From Microvirga tunisiensis (GTDB taxonomy: Bacteria > Pseudomonadota > Alphaproteobacteria > Rhizobiales > Beijerinckiaceae), in NCBI RefSeq assembly GCF_009296175.1, contig NZ_VOSK01000007.1, forward strand, positions 1 through 64,000: 64,000 nt of DNA, written 5' to 3'. Positions 1 through 8,784 of the stretch are shown here, one piece after another (position 1 is the first letter of the stretch; each line of letters begins with the position of its first letter). Both the position numbers and the translations under genes were made by a program. The notes beneath the pieces are model-generated. The model saw only the letters and a program-made list of their open reading frames with translations. It did not search any database and was not told the DNA's origin.

Positions 1-125
1 GCAAGGCCCAGGATCATGTTGTTGTAGACGCCGAGCATGAAGGTACGCAGGCCCTGGTCGACCTGAGCCTCCGTCCGGGCAAAGCCGGTGCCATAGGCGG
101 TTTGGTTTTGCTCATACGGTTGCAT
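1..125 (-). CDS. Bax inhibitor-1/YccA family protein, N-terminal part only (runs off the window)
   Basis: The reverse strand opens with an ATG at 125 preceded by a GAAAGGG ribosome-binding site. The visible 41 residues end in the segment LRTFMLGVYNNMILGLA. The pattern of a short polar tail, VDQGLR and then the first membrane helix is what I know from alphaproteobacterial BI-1/YccA proteins, multi-pass inner-membrane proteins that bind FtsH in E. coli. The remaining membrane segments lie outside the window, so the call rests on the N-terminus alone. Confidence 0.7.
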   Translation of the reverse strand, partial: MQPYEQNQTAYGTGFARTEAQVDQGLRTFMLGVYNNMILGL

Positions 126-173
126 CGGAGCCCTTTCTCACGGTGTCCCGTTGATGTTCCCTCGAAAGGCTGG

Positions 174-235
174 GAAGTCAGCCCTCGGCCGGCGCAAGTT
201 TTCGACGGCACCTGAAATATGAGAGGGCTGACTTC
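174..235. repeat. Inverted repeat in the intergenic region 126-358
   Basis: Perfect 13-base arms (174-186 and 223-235, GAAGTCAGCCCTC and its complement) are separated by 36 bases. The element lies between the 5' end of the BI-1 gene and the 3' end of the YbbP-like gene. A second small inverted repeat (GAGCAG/CTGCTC) sits near 289-309. No coding sequence is supported in 126-358. This may be a dispersed palindrome or an mRNA-stabilising hairpin. Confidence 0.5.
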
Positions 236-358
236 ATTCCGCAAGGGGGAGCGTCAAGCTTCAAACCTTCGTGAAGAAGAAGAATGAAGAGCAGAATGAA
301 TGCTGCTCCTCGTTCGGCTTTCCGCGATCCTTTATAACGGCCCGAGCCGCGCTCGGCT

Positions 359-2947
359 TTAAACATTTCTCAAGTATGAAGCCGGCTTTTGACTTAAGAT
401 CCGCCAGGTTCCCATCAGGCCTAATCCGACGCTCACGAGCACGGCGAGCAGGGAAGCCAGCACGGCTCCCGAGAGATCTAACGTAAAGCTTAGGTTCATG
501 ACCCGGGTGATGATAAAATAGGACGCGACCGTGCCCGCCAGCAGGCCGAACACGGCCGTGGCCAAGCCCAGCAATCCATATTCGAGCGCATAGGCGGAGA
601 TCAGCCGGGCCCGCGTGGCGCCCAGGGTCTTCAGCACAACCGCATCGTAGAGGCGCGCCCGGTGGCCCGCCGCCAGGGCGCCGGCGAGAACCAGAAGGCT
701 TGCGATCAGCGCGATGGAACTGGCGCCGCGAATCGCCATGACGAGTTGCGAAACCACGTCGTTCACCGCCTCCAGCGCGTCCTTCACCCGCACGCTGGTG
801 ACCATGGGATAGGCCTGAGCGGAGCTTCTCAGGATACGGGCGTCGAGCGCCGCGTCCGAGCCGTTCGGGAAGGTGACCGTGGCCAGATGCATATGCGGTG
901 CGCCGGCAAAGGCGTTGGGCGAGAACACCATGACGAAGTTGATGCCCATGGAGCGCCATTCGATCTCGCGCAGGTTGGCGATGGTGGCGCTGATGTTGCG
1001 CCCGAGCACATTGACGGTGATCTCGTCCCCGATCTTCAGCCCGAGACCTTCCGCGATCTTGCGGTCGAAGGAGACGAGCGGTCTGCCGCGATAATCCTCC
1101 GGCCACCACTCGCCCTGCACCACCTTCGAGCCTTCCGGCGGCGCCTTGGCATAGGTGATGCCGCGGTCGCCCTCCAGCACCCAGGACACGTCCTCGTTCG
1201 CCTTGATCTCGGCCACGGGCCGCCCGCCGAGCGTCACGAGGCGCCCGCGCATCATCGGCATACGCTCGATATGGGCCTCCGGGGCCTGGTTCTTGAGGAA
1301 GCCCTCGAAGGCATCCGCCTGCTGGTTGGGGATGTCGAGGAAGAAGAAGCTCGGCGCCCGCTCCGGCAGGCTCTGTGTCAGCTGACGGGTCAGGTTGGTA
1401 TCGATGAGCGCAAGGGTGACCAGCAACGTGATCCCGAGTCCCAGGGACAGCACCAGGGAGGGGGTGAGCGCACCAGGCCGGTGGATATTGGCAAGCGCGA
1501 GCCGCGGCGCGGTGCCGCGAGGACGCGGCAGGCGGCGGGCGAGCGCCATGATTCCCAGCGCGACGAGGCGCAGGAGCACGAAGGATCCGGCCGCCGCGCC
1601 CACGAACATCAGGGCGATGCGCCGGTCATAGGCGGCGAGCAGCGACAGCCCGACGAGGGCCGCGACGGACAGCAGGAGGGCCGTCAGGTAGCGTTTGCGC
1701 GGCCAGCGCCGCTCCGGGTCGATCTGATCGCGGAAGAGACCGGAGACCGGCACGTCATGGGCCCGTCCCAAGGGGGCCAGTGCGAAGACCAGAGCCGTGA
1801 GGATGCCGTAGAGCAGCGCGATGCCGAGCTCGCTCCAGGCGAGGGTCGGCTGGATCGGGATCGGCAGGAGGTGTCCGAAGAGCCCGGTGATCACGAAGGG
1901 AAGCGCAGCCCCGAAGGCCAGGCCGATGCCGATGCCGACCAGCGCGATCAGCATCACCTGCGTGAGATAGAGCAGCACCACCTGCCCGCCGGGAGCGCCG
2001 AGGCTCTTCAAGGTGGCAATCGAAGCGCGCTTGCGGTCGACGAAGCCGCGCACCGCATTGGCGACGCCCACGCCGCCGACGAGGAGCGCCGTCAAGCCGA
2101 CGAGGGTGAGGAACTGGGTGAAGCGCTCGATATTGCGGGCAAAGCGCGGATCCGCGTTGAGGCGCGTGCGGATGTTCCAGCCGGCCTCGGGCAGGACGCG
2201 ATTCGCCTCCGTGTCGATCCGCGTCAGTCTCTCTTCGGTCGATTGTTCCGGCGGCAGGGTCAGCCGGTACGTCCAGCGCACGAGGCTGCCCGGCTGCACG
2301 AGGCCGGTCGCCTGCAGGGCATCCTGCGAAAGCAGGAGCCGCGGCCCGAAGCCGATGCCGTCGGCGATCTTGTCGGGCTCGGAGACGAGACGCGCCCGCA
2401 ATTCCACGTTGGCCGCGCCGACCGTGACGCGATCACCCACCTTCAGGTCGAGGCGAGCGAGGAGCGCCGGATCGACCGCGGCCCCGAAGGCGCCATTGCG
2501 CTCGGCGAAGAGATCGGCGGGGGCTAGCTGCGGATCGGTTTCGAGCATGCCGACATTGGGGTAGCCGCCGTCAACGGCCTTCATCTCCACGAGACCGGAG
2601 CCCTTCTCGCCGGCCACCGCCATCGCCCGCATGGTGGCAACGACGTTGACGCGGCCTTTCGATTCGAGGAACGCCCGCTCAGGCGCACCCGCCTCCCGCT
2701 GGAGCAGGGAGAAAGCCATGTCGCCGCCGAGAATCCGCCGGCCTTCGCGGGAAATCCCTTCGGTCAGCGAGCGGGACAGGGACGAGACGCTGGCAATCGC
2801 CGCCACGCCGAGCGCGATGCAGGCGAGAAAGATGCCGAACCCTCTCAGGCCGCCGCGCAATTCACGGAAAGCGAGGCGGAGCAGGAGGGGCAGGCGCGAC
2901 GCGGATGCCGGGCGTCGCTGCGGCGTGGCGGGAAGGGAGCCGTGCAT
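359..2947 (-). CDS. YbbP-like ABC transporter permease (FtsX family)
   Basis: A protein of about 862 residues has the FtsX-type permease layout: an N-terminal membrane helix, a large periplasmic domain, three helices around residues 265-390, four central helices, a second periplasmic domain and three final helices. It pairs with the ATPase gene upstream (YbbA type), and the divergent TesA-like esterase reproduces the known tesA-ybbA-ybbP arrangement. Its substrate is unknown; lipophilic molecule export is the usual guess. I chose ATG 2947 because AGGGGG sits 6 bases upstream. A TTG at 2962 would overlap the ATPase stop codon and add five residues. Confidence 0.9.
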   Translation of the reverse strand: MHGSLPATPQRRPASASRLPLLLRLAFRELRGGLRGFGIFLACIALGVAAIASVSSLSRSLTEGISREGRRILGGDMAFSLLQREAGAPERAFLESKGRVNVVATMRAMAVAGEKGSGLVEMKAVDGGYPNVGMLETDPQLAPADLFAERNGAFGAAVDPALLARLDLKVGDRVTVGAANVELRARLVSEPDKIADGIGFGPRLLLSQDALQATGLVQPGSLVRWTYRLTLPPEQSTEERLTRIDTEANRVLPEAGWNIRTRLNADPRFARNIERFTQFLTLVGLTALLVGGVGVANAVRGFVDRKRASIATLKSLGAPGGQVVLLYLTQVMLIALVGIGIGLAFGAALPFVITGLFGHLLPIPIQPTLAWSELGIALLYGILTALVFALAPLGRAHDVPVSGLFRDQIDPERRWPRKRYLTALLLSVAALVGLSLLAAYDRRIALMFVGAAAGSFVLLRLVALGIMALARRLPRPRGTAPRLALANIHRPGALTPSLVLSLGLGITLLVTLALIDTNLTRQLTQSLPERAPSFFFLDIPNQQADAFEGFLKNQAPEAHIERMPMMRGRLVTLGGRPVAEIKANEDVSWVLEGDRGITYAKAPPEGSKVVQGEWWPEDYRGRPLVSFDRKIAEGLGLKIGDEITVNVLGRNISATIANLREIEWRSMGINFVMVFSPNAFAGAPHMHLATVTFPNGSDAALDARILRSSAQAYPMVTSVRVKDALEAVNDVVSQLVMAIRGASSIALIASLLVLAGALAAGHRARLYDAVVLKTLGATRARLISAYALEYGLLGLATAVFGLLAGTVASYFIITRVMNLSFTLDLSGAVLASLLAVLVSVGLGLMGTWRILSQKPASYLRNV

Positions 2948-2958
2948 GACGAGCCCCC

Positions 2959-3651
2959 TCAAACCGCGACCGAGGCCGCGCCGGCCTCCACCTGCCCCGA
3001 GCGCAGGCGCACCATTCGATCGCAGAGGCGGGCGAGATTGAGATCGTGGGTCACGAGGACAAGGGTCGCACCCCGGTCGCGCTTCAGGGCAAAGAGCAGG
3101 TCGATGACGGACCCGCCCGTGTTCTCGTCGAGATTGCCCGTAGGCTCGTCCGCCACGAGAATGGCGGGATTGGGCACGATGGCCCGGGCGATCGCCACGC
3201 GCTGCTGCTCGCCGCCCGAAAGCTGCGCCGGATAATGGTGAAGGCGATGGCCCAGGCCCACCGCCTGCAGTTCCGCCTCGGCGCGCTCGAAGGCCTCATT
3301 TTCGCCGGCGAGTTCCAGGGGCAGCGCCACGTTCTCCAGCGCCGTCATGGTGGGTACGAGGTGGAAGGACTGGAACACGATGCCGATCCGCCGGCCGCGA
3401 AAACGAGCCAGCGCATCCTCATCCAGGCCTGACAGGTCGGTGCCGTCGACGATCACCTTCCCCGAATCGGGACGCTCGAGCCCGGCCATGGTCATGAGCA
3501 GGGTCGACTTGCCCGAGCCCGAGGGCCCGATCAGGCCCACCGCCTCGCCTTTGTCGACGCTCAAGGAAATTCCTTTGAGAATATGCACCCGTGCGGGCCC
3601 GCGCCCGAGGCTCAAATCGACATCGTGCAGCGCGATGGCCTTGTCCTGCAT
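2959..3651 (-). CDS. ABC transporter ATP-binding protein, YbbA/LolD type
   Basis: This 230-residue ATPase carries Walker A (GPSGSGKST, about residue 42), the Q-loop (FQSFHLVPTMTALENV), the signature LSGGEQQRVAIARA and Walker B (ILVADEPTGNLD), followed by the switch histidine in LVTHD. These are the features of the MacB/LolD/YbbA ATPase group that works with FtsX-fold permeases. It is translated just ahead of the YbbP-like permease, and the two genes are probably one operon. ATG 3651 is preferred over GTG 3657. The 72 bases to the divergent esterase gene must hold both promoters. Confidence 0.92.
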   Translation of the reverse strand: MQDKAIALHDVDLSLGRGPARVHILKGISLSVDKGEAVGLIGPSGSGKSTLLMTMAGLERPDSGKVIVDGTDLSGLDEDALARFRGRRIGIVFQSFHLVPTMTALENVALPLELAGENEAFERAEAELQAVGLGHRLHHYPAQLSGGEQQRVAIARAIVPNPAILVADEPTGNLDENTGGSVIDLLFALKRDRGATLVLVTHDLNLARLCDRMVRLRSGQVEAGAASVAV

Positions 3652-3723
3652 ACCCACTCACCCGATCTGTTGGAAAATCCGAAGCTACCCGGTTCTAGTC
3701 CGGCATAGATGGGAAGCCTATCG

Positions 3724-4386
3724 ATGAAGCGCCAATCCGGCCCATTCATGACGATCATTTTTGCGTGTGCGGCGGTCCTCGTCGCCGTGATCGCCCCCCT
3801 CCCCGCAGCTCACGCCCAAAACAACCCAATCCGCCTCGTCGCGCTGGGCGACAGCCTGAGCGCCGGCTACAACCTGCCGCAGGAAGCGGCCTTTCCGGTG
3901 GCGTTGGAGCGCGCGCTCAAGGCCAAGGGCTACAGGGTGGAGGTCGCCAATGCAGGCGTCTCCGGTGACACCTCCTCCGGCGGCCTCGACCGGCTCGACT
4001 GGTCCGTGCCCGACGGCACCGACGGAGTGATCCTGGAACTCGGCGCCAACGACATGCTGCGCGGCCTCGATCCGGCTGGGACCCGCAAGAACGTCGAGGC
4101 CATCGTCGAGCGCCTTAAAAGCCGCAACATCCCGGTGATGCTCGCGGGCATGTATGCCTCGCGCAATCTCGGGCCGGAATATGTGCAGAGATTCGACAGC
4201 ATCTATCCGGACATTGCGAAGAAGCACGACCTTGTGCTCTATCCCTTTTTCCTGGATGGAGTCGCCGGCGACCGGTCCCTCAACCTGCCCGACGGGATGC
4301 ACCCGACGGCCAAGGGCGTTGAGATCATCGTCGAGCGCATCCTGCCCAGCGTCGAGAGCTTTCTCGCCCGCCTTTCTCAGCGCTGA
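3724..4386 (+). CDS. Arylesterase / lysophospholipase L1-like SGNH hydrolase (TesA type), exported
   Basis: The protein starts with a signal peptide ending in AHA-Q. The SGNH blocks follow: GDSLS with the nucleophile Ser (block I), a Gly in the block II region, GAND (block III) and DGMHP with the catalytic Asp/His (block V). Size (220 residues) and order match periplasmic TesA-like esterases that cleave acyl esters or lysophospholipids. It is divergent from the YbbA/YbbP genes, an association conserved in many proteobacteria. ATG 3724 is favoured over ATG 3709 because GGGAAG precedes it at a normal distance. Confidence 0.9.
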   Translation: MKRQSGPFMTIIFACAAVLVAVIAPLPAAHAQNNPIRLVALGDSLSAGYNLPQEAAFPVALERALKAKGYRVEVANAGVSGDTSSGGLDRLDWSVPDGTDGVILELGANDMLRGLDPAGTRKNVEAIVERLKSRNIPVMLAGMYASRNLGPEYVQRFDSIYPDIAKKHDLVLYPFFLDGVAGDRSLNLPDGMHPTAKGVEIIVERILPSVESFLARLSQR

Positions 4387-4451
4387 TCGTCTTCAGCGCC
4401 TCATTCTCGCCTGAACGCGGCGGATCATGTCCCCGCGAGGAGCTTATGCCC

Positions 4452-5495
4452 ATGGAATACCGCCGCCTCGGCCGCACGGACCTCAATGTCAGCCTCCTCT
4501 GCCTCGGCACCATGACCTGGGGCCAGCAGAACACCGAGGCCGATGGTCACGCGCAGATGGATTATGCCCTTGAGCAGGGCATCAACTTCTTCGACACGGC
4601 CGAACTCTACTCGATCCCGCCCCGCCCCGAGACCCAAGGCTCCACCGAGCGGATCATCGGCTCATGGTTCAAGGCGCGCGGCAGCCGCGACAAGGTGATT
4701 CTGGCATCAAAAGTGATCGGCCGCTCCGACAGCACCTGGTACCGGGATGACGGCTCCAAGGGCGAACTCTCGCGCGCCCAGATCGAGGAGGCGGTGAACA
4801 AGAGCCTCAAGCGGCTCCAGACCGACTATATCGACCTCTACCAGATCCACTGGCCCGACCGCCCCATGCCCTGGGGCTCGAACCCGACGATCTTCCGCCA
4901 CCAGGAAGGCCAATCCCACCCCATCGCCGAGACGGTCGAGATCATGACCGACTTGGTGAAGGCCGGGAAGATCCGCCATTTCGGCCTCTCCAACGAGAGC
5001 GCCTGGGGCACCATGACCTTCCTCAAGCACGCGGACGCCAAGGGCCAAGCCCGAGTGCAGTCGGTGCAGAACGCCTACAACCTCCTCAACCGCACCTATG
5101 AGGTCGCGCTGGCGGAGGTCACCATGCACGAGAATGTCAGCCTGCTCGCCTACTCGCCGCTGGCCCAGGGCTACCTGACGGGCAAGTACCTCGACGGCGC
5201 CCGTCCGCCGGGAGCGCGCACGACCCTGTTCAGTCGCGGCCAGCGCTACGAGAACCCGACCGCCGAGGCCGCCATCCGCAAATACATCGCGCTCGCGAAG
5301 GAATTCAGCCTGGATCCGGCCCAGATGGCCCTCGCCTTCGTCAATTCCCGCCCCTTCCTCACGTCGAACATCATCGGCGCGACCTCCATGGAGCAATTGA
5401 AGACGGATATCGCGTCGATCGAGGTGACGATCACGCCGGAGCTGGAGGAGCGCATCAACGCGATCCATGTCGAGCACTGCAATCCCTGCCCGTAA
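4452..5495 (+). CDS. NADP(H)-dependent aldo/keto reductase, Tas-like
   Basis: The sequence has the aldo/keto reductase barrel signatures: FDTAELY with the catalytic Asp and Tyr, a Lys in LASKVIG, the His in YQIHWPD, and late NAFVNS/GATSMEQL cofactor-binding segments. The N-terminus (MEYRRLGRTDLNVSLLCLG) and the phrase PPRPETQGSTERIIG match the E. coli Tas subgroup, whose physiological substrate is unclear. ATG 4452 aligns with Tas and lies 9 bases from an AGGAG site; ATG 4446, two codons upstream, is only 3 bases from it. Confidence 0.9.
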   Translation: MEYRRLGRTDLNVSLLCLGTMTWGQQNTEADGHAQMDYALEQGINFFDTAELYSIPPRPETQGSTERIIGSWFKARGSRDKVILASKVIGRSDSTWYRDDGSKGELSRAQIEEAVNKSLKRLQTDYIDLYQIHWPDRPMPWGSNPTIFRHQEGQSHPIAETVEIMTDLVKAGKIRHFGLSNESAWGTMTFLKHADAKGQARVQSVQNAYNLLNRTYEVALAEVTMHENVSLLAYSPLAQGYLTGKYLDGARPPGARTTLFSRGQRYENPTAEAAIRKYIALAKEFSLDPAQMALAFVNSRPFLTSNIIGATSMEQLKTDIASIEVTITPELEERINAIHVEHCNPCP

Positions 5496-5508
5496 TTCAC
5501 CCTCTCGC

Positions 5509-5615
5509 GTCATGGCCGTCCCCGGGCTCGATCCGGGGATCAGTCCCGGCCATCCCGATTCACAAATGCGCTGCGCTCTGCTCCTCGTCATCGCCGGCCT
5601 TGTGCCGGCGATGAC
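5509..5615. repeat. Two-hairpin palindromic repeat, copy A (long variant)
   Basis: The element begins GTCATGGCC and ends in a perfect 12-base hairpin (5587-5598 and 5604-5615, loop CTTGT). The inner segment CCCGATTCACAAA(T)GCGCTGCG matches the reversed core of copy D near 33200. At 107 bases it is longer than the 88-base form seen elsewhere because the first hairpin is enlarged. It lies between two same-strand genes. Confidence 0.75.
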
Positions 5616-5691
5616 GAGGAGGATGCCCCCATCGGAACAAACCTCACCACCAATCGTCTGAATCACACCAGCAAGCCTCGGGAGGTGCCGT

Positions 5692-6228
5692 ATGCCCCGT
5701 CTGTTCACCGGCATCGAGATCCCAGCCGAGATCGCCCTGGCCCTCTCGACGTTCCGCGGCGGCCTTCCCGGAGCGCGCTGGATCGATCCTGAGAACTATC
5801 ATCTCACCCTGCGCTTCATCGGCGATATCGACGACCGCATGGCGGACGATGTCTATTCGGCCCTTGGGGAGAGGCGCCAACGCACTCCGCTCACCATCAC
5901 CATCGACGGGCTCGACACCTTCGGCGGCGGGAAGCCCCGCGCCGTCTTCGCCCGCACCTCCGGCAATGGCGAATTGAACGAGCTGCAGGCGGAGCAGGAA
6001 CGCCTGCTGCGCCAGATCGGCCTGCCGCCGGAGACACGCAAGTTCACGCCGCACGTGACCCTGGCGCGCCTGCGCAACGTCTCGCCCATCGATGTGGCCG
6101 ACTACATCGCGACCCGCGGCCATTTCCCGAAGCTGACCTTCACGGCCGACCGCTTCGTTCTGTACTCCTCCCGGAATTCCGTCGGTGGCGGGCCTTACAT
6201 CATCGAGGCGGCCTATCCCTTGAGCTAG
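5692..6228 (+). CDS. thpR: RNA 2',3'-cyclic phosphodiesterase (ThpR/LigT family)
   Basis: The 178-residue protein has the two HxT motifs of the 2H phosphoesterase family, HLTL at residues 37-40 and HVTL at 121-124. Each supplies a catalytic His and Thr. The family opens 2',3'-cyclic phosphates on RNA ends, and some members ligate tRNA halves in vitro. The length is normal for the family. The gene stands alone, downstream of a palindromic repeat. Confidence 0.93.
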   Translation: MPRLFTGIEIPAEIALALSTFRGGLPGARWIDPENYHLTLRFIGDIDDRMADDVYSALGERRQRTPLTITIDGLDTFGGGKPRAVFARTSGNGELNELQAEQERLLRQIGLPPETRKFTPHVTLARLRNVSPIDVADYIATRGHFPKLTFTADRFVLYSSRNSVGGGPYIIEAAYPLS

Positions 6229-6264
6229 CTCGACGCGCGGGTGTGGGACGGTTATTTCGCGTCC

Positions 6265-6855
6265 ATGGCTTCACTTGTCTTCATCACCCATCCCGAAGTG
6301 GTCATCGACCCCGACCAGCCCATTCCCGAATGGCCCCTGAACGCCATCGGGCGCGCCCGCATGGAGCGTTTCGCGGGACTGCTCGCCGACAGGGACATCT
6401 CTGCCGTCTATGCCAGCACCGAGCGGAAAGCGCGGGACGGTGCCGCCATGGTGGCGGAGCGCCTCGGCCTCTCCTATCGGACCGACGAGGATTTGGGCGA
6501 GAACGACCGTTCCGCCACGGGCTACATCGCGCCGCCGGAATTCTGGGACGTAGTGCGCGAGTTCTTCGGCCGGCCGCATGAGAGCATCCGCGGCTGGGAA
6601 CGCGCCGTCGACGCGCAGACGCGAATCGTGCAGGCCGTCAGCCGGATCCTGCGCGGGGACGAGACCTCCGGCGATATCGTCGTCGTCTCCCACGGGGCGG
6701 TCGGATGCCTGCTCACGGCGCACCTGCAGCAGGTCGACATCGGGAAGGAGAGCCGTCCTCGACATCCGGGCGGCGGCTGCTTCATCGTCATCGACCGTCA
6801 TTCGTTCACACTGACTCAGGATTGGCGCGCCATCGAGGACGGGTTCGCGGATTGA
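6265..6855 (+). CDS. Histidine phosphatase superfamily protein with a THP instead of an RHG motif
   Basis: The fold signature is present: an N-terminal strand ending in a catalytic-type His (LVFITHPEV), LNAIGRARME, VYASTERKARDGA, LGENDRS, and a second His in VVVSHGAVG. The usual RHG motif reads THP here, so the phosphate-binding Arg before the nucleophilic His is absent. I recall a subgroup of COG0406-like proteins with this change. The substrate is unknown. ATG 6265 is preferred over an upstream GTG at 6241 because the strand motif then falls at the N-terminus. Confidence 0.8.
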   Translation: MASLVFITHPEVVIDPDQPIPEWPLNAIGRARMERFAGLLADRDISAVYASTERKARDGAAMVAERLGLSYRTDEDLGENDRSATGYIAPPEFWDVVREFFGRPHESIRGWERAVDAQTRIVQAVSRILRGDETSGDIVVVSHGAVGCLLTAHLQQVDIGKESRPRHPGGGCFIVIDRHSFTLTQDWRAIEDGFAD

Positions 6856-6982
6856 GCGAAATTCTCTTCGTCGTTCCGGGCGCCGCAGGCGAGCCGGGAT
6901 GGCCGTGGTGCGTTTCGCGCTTGCATCCTGCCGGCCTTGAGACTAGCCCCTGAGCCAGAGGCCTGAAGCAGAACGACTTTCC

Positions 6983-7999
6983 ATGATCCGTAACCGCATC
7001 GCGCAACTGGCGCCCGGCATAGCCTTGTGCGCAGCGATCGCGCTTGCCGCGATGGGCCTGCAATGGGTCGAGGAGCACTGGGCCGGCCGGCCGTGGCTGG
7101 AGGCGCTCGTCATCGCGATCCTGCTCGGCACCGTCGTGAGGACCCTTTGGACGCCCGACAGGCGCTGGGGTCCCGGCATCGGCTTCTCCGCCAGGACCCT
7201 GCTCGAGATCGCCGTGATGCTTTTGGGCGCCTCGATCAGCTTTCAGGCCGTTCTCGATGCAGGTCTTGGCCTCATCCTCGGCATTGCCGTCGTGGTGGTG
7301 CTGGCTATCGGGGCGAGCTACGGGCTCGGCCGATGGCTCGGCCTGCCGAAGCGCATGGCGATGCTGGTCGCCTGCGGCAACTCGATCTGCGGCAATTCGG
7401 CGATTGCCGCCGTGGCGCCCGTCATCGGGGCGAAGCCGGAGGACGTGGCTTCCTCCATTGCGTTCACGGCCATCCTCGGCGTGATCGTCGTGCTCACCCT
7501 GCCCCTGCTGGTGCCGCTCCTCGGCCTGTCGATGACCCAATACGGCGTGCTCGCGGGGCTGACGGTCTATGCGGTGCCCCAGGTGCTGGCCGCCACCGTG
7601 CCGGTGAGCCTCGTCAGCACGCAGCTCGGCACCCTGGTGAAGCTCGTGCGCGTGCTGATGCTGGGGCCGGTGGTGATCGCGCTGTCGCTCGTCGCAGGCC
7701 ACGGAAGGAAGAACGCGAAGCCGAGCCTGTCCTGGGGCCGGCTCGTGCCCTGGTTCATCGTCGGCTTCCTGAGCCTCGCAGTGCTGCGTTCCCTCGGCGC
7801 CGTTCCCGATGCGATCCTGCAGGTCATCGTGCCGACGGCAACGCTCCTGACCGTCATTTCCATGGCGGCATTGGGCCTCGGCGTCGATCTCAGGGTCCTG
7901 AAAAGTGTCGGCGCCCGGGTGACGCTCGCCGTGACGCTCTCGCTCCTGGTGCTGATCGCGATCAGCTTGAGCCTCATTCGGCTCCTCGGCATCGCATGA
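6983..7999 (+). CDS. YeiH-family putative sulfate exporter (UPF0324 membrane protein)
   Basis: The 338-residue protein is almost entirely hydrophobic, with about ten predicted membrane segments. It carries the family's conserved stretches GNSICGNSAIAAVAPVIGA and TVYAVPQVLAA. YeiH-family proteins are annotated as putative sulfate exporters, although direct transport evidence is thin. The gene is free-standing, and no LysR regulator (the common partner in enterics) is adjacent. Confidence 0.88.
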   Translation: MIRNRIAQLAPGIALCAAIALAAMGLQWVEEHWAGRPWLEALVIAILLGTVVRTLWTPDRRWGPGIGFSARTLLEIAVMLLGASISFQAVLDAGLGLILGIAVVVVLAIGASYGLGRWLGLPKRMAMLVACGNSICGNSAIAAVAPVIGAKPEDVASSIAFTAILGVIVVLTLPLLVPLLGLSMTQYGVLAGLTVYAVPQVLAATVPVSLVSTQLGTLVKLVRVLMLGPVVIALSLVAGHGRKNAKPSLSWGRLVPWFIVGFLSLAVLRSLGAVPDAILQVIVPTATLLTVISMAALGLGVDLRVLKSVGARVTLAVTLSLLVLIAISLSLIRLLGIA

Positions 8000-8066
8000 G
8001 GCCTTGAAACCTCGCCCTGCCGCTTCATCACTAAGGCGACCCTTGTCCTCACGATGAAGTGCGCTC

Positions 8067-8369
8067 ATGCCTCGCCTGACCGAAGCCGAACGTTCCGAAC
8101 TCCTGCCCGCCCTCGACGGCTGGGCGCTCGTCGAAGGCCGCGACGCGATCCATAAGCGCTTCGTGTTCGACGATTTCAACGCGGCCTTCGGCTGGATGAC
8201 CCGCGTCGCGCTCGTGGCCGAGGCCATGAATCACCACCCGGAATGGTCGAATACCTACAACAAGGTCGAGGTGACGCTCGCCACCCACGACGCCAAGGGT
8301 CTGACACGCCGCGACATCGAACTGGCACAGCGCATGGACCAGATGACGACAGGAACGGCGAAGCGATAG
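8067..8369 (+). CDS. phhB: 4a-hydroxytetrahydrobiopterin dehydratase (pterin carbinolamine dehydratase)
   Basis: At 100 residues, with the hallmark [18 protein letters not shown] and the downstream [12 protein letters not shown], this is a typical pterin-4a-carbinolamine dehydratase. The paired histidines are the catalytic residues. It recycles the pterin cofactor of aromatic amino acid hydroxylases, and related alphaproteobacterial proteins have been linked to molybdopterin metabolism. No hydroxylase gene is nearby. It is followed after 3 bases by a GFA-family gene, so the two are probably co-transcribed. Confidence 0.92.
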   Translation: MPRLTEAERSELLPALDGWALVEGRDAIHKRFVFDDFNAAFGWMTRVALVAEAMNHHPEWSNTYNKVEVTLATHDAKGLTRRDIELAQRMDQMTTGTAKR

Positions 8370-8372
8370 ACC

Positions 8373-8777
8373 ATGACCGAGACACGCATCCGGACGGGCG
8401 GCTGTGCCTGCGGGCAGCTGACCTTCAGGACCCAAGGCGAGCCGAAGCGCGTGGGGCTCTGCCATTGCATGACCTGCCGCAAGATCAGCGGCGCGCCCTT
8501 CAACGCCTACCTGATCTTCGCCATCGATCAGGTGGCGATCTCGGGCGACTTTCGGGGCTGGTCCGCCACGCCGGAATCCGAGCGCTGCTTCTGGACTTCG
8601 TGCGGCTCGCAGGTCTTTGACCGGGACTCCGATACCGAGATCGAAATCAAGCTCGGGGCCTTCGACGAGCCCAACCTTTTCACGCCGACCTATGAAGCCT
8701 GGGCCAGGCGTCGAGAGCACTGGCTCCGCACCCCGGATCTCGAGAGCTTTCCCGAGAACCGGGGTAAAGCGTCGTGA
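8373..8777 (+). CDS. GFA family protein (glutathione-dependent formaldehyde-activating enzyme fold)
   Basis: The 134-residue protein shows the zinc-binding cysteine pattern of the GFA fold: GGCACGQLTF near the N-terminus, LCHCMTCRK around residue 30-38, and CFWTSCGSQVF around residue 70. The family is named after a formaldehyde-glutathione enzyme, but most members have no proven substrate. It is packed directly behind the pterin dehydratase gene and converges with the SDR gene 7 bases downstream. Confidence 0.88.
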   Translation: MTETRIRTGGCACGQLTFRTQGEPKRVGLCHCMTCRKISGAPFNAYLIFAIDQVAISGDFRGWSATPESERCFWTSCGSQVFDRDSDTEIEIKLGAFDEPNLFTPTYEAWARRREHWLRTPDLESFPENRGKAS

Positions 8778-8784
8778 ACGCTTC

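Noticed and set aside
662-2527. A long plus-strand open frame (about 620 codons) through the YbbP-like gene
   Set aside because: It is antisense to a gene with clear FtsX-type membrane segments. The product is full of Arg/Glu/Gly/Gln and His without domains, as expected from the complement of high-GC coding DNA.
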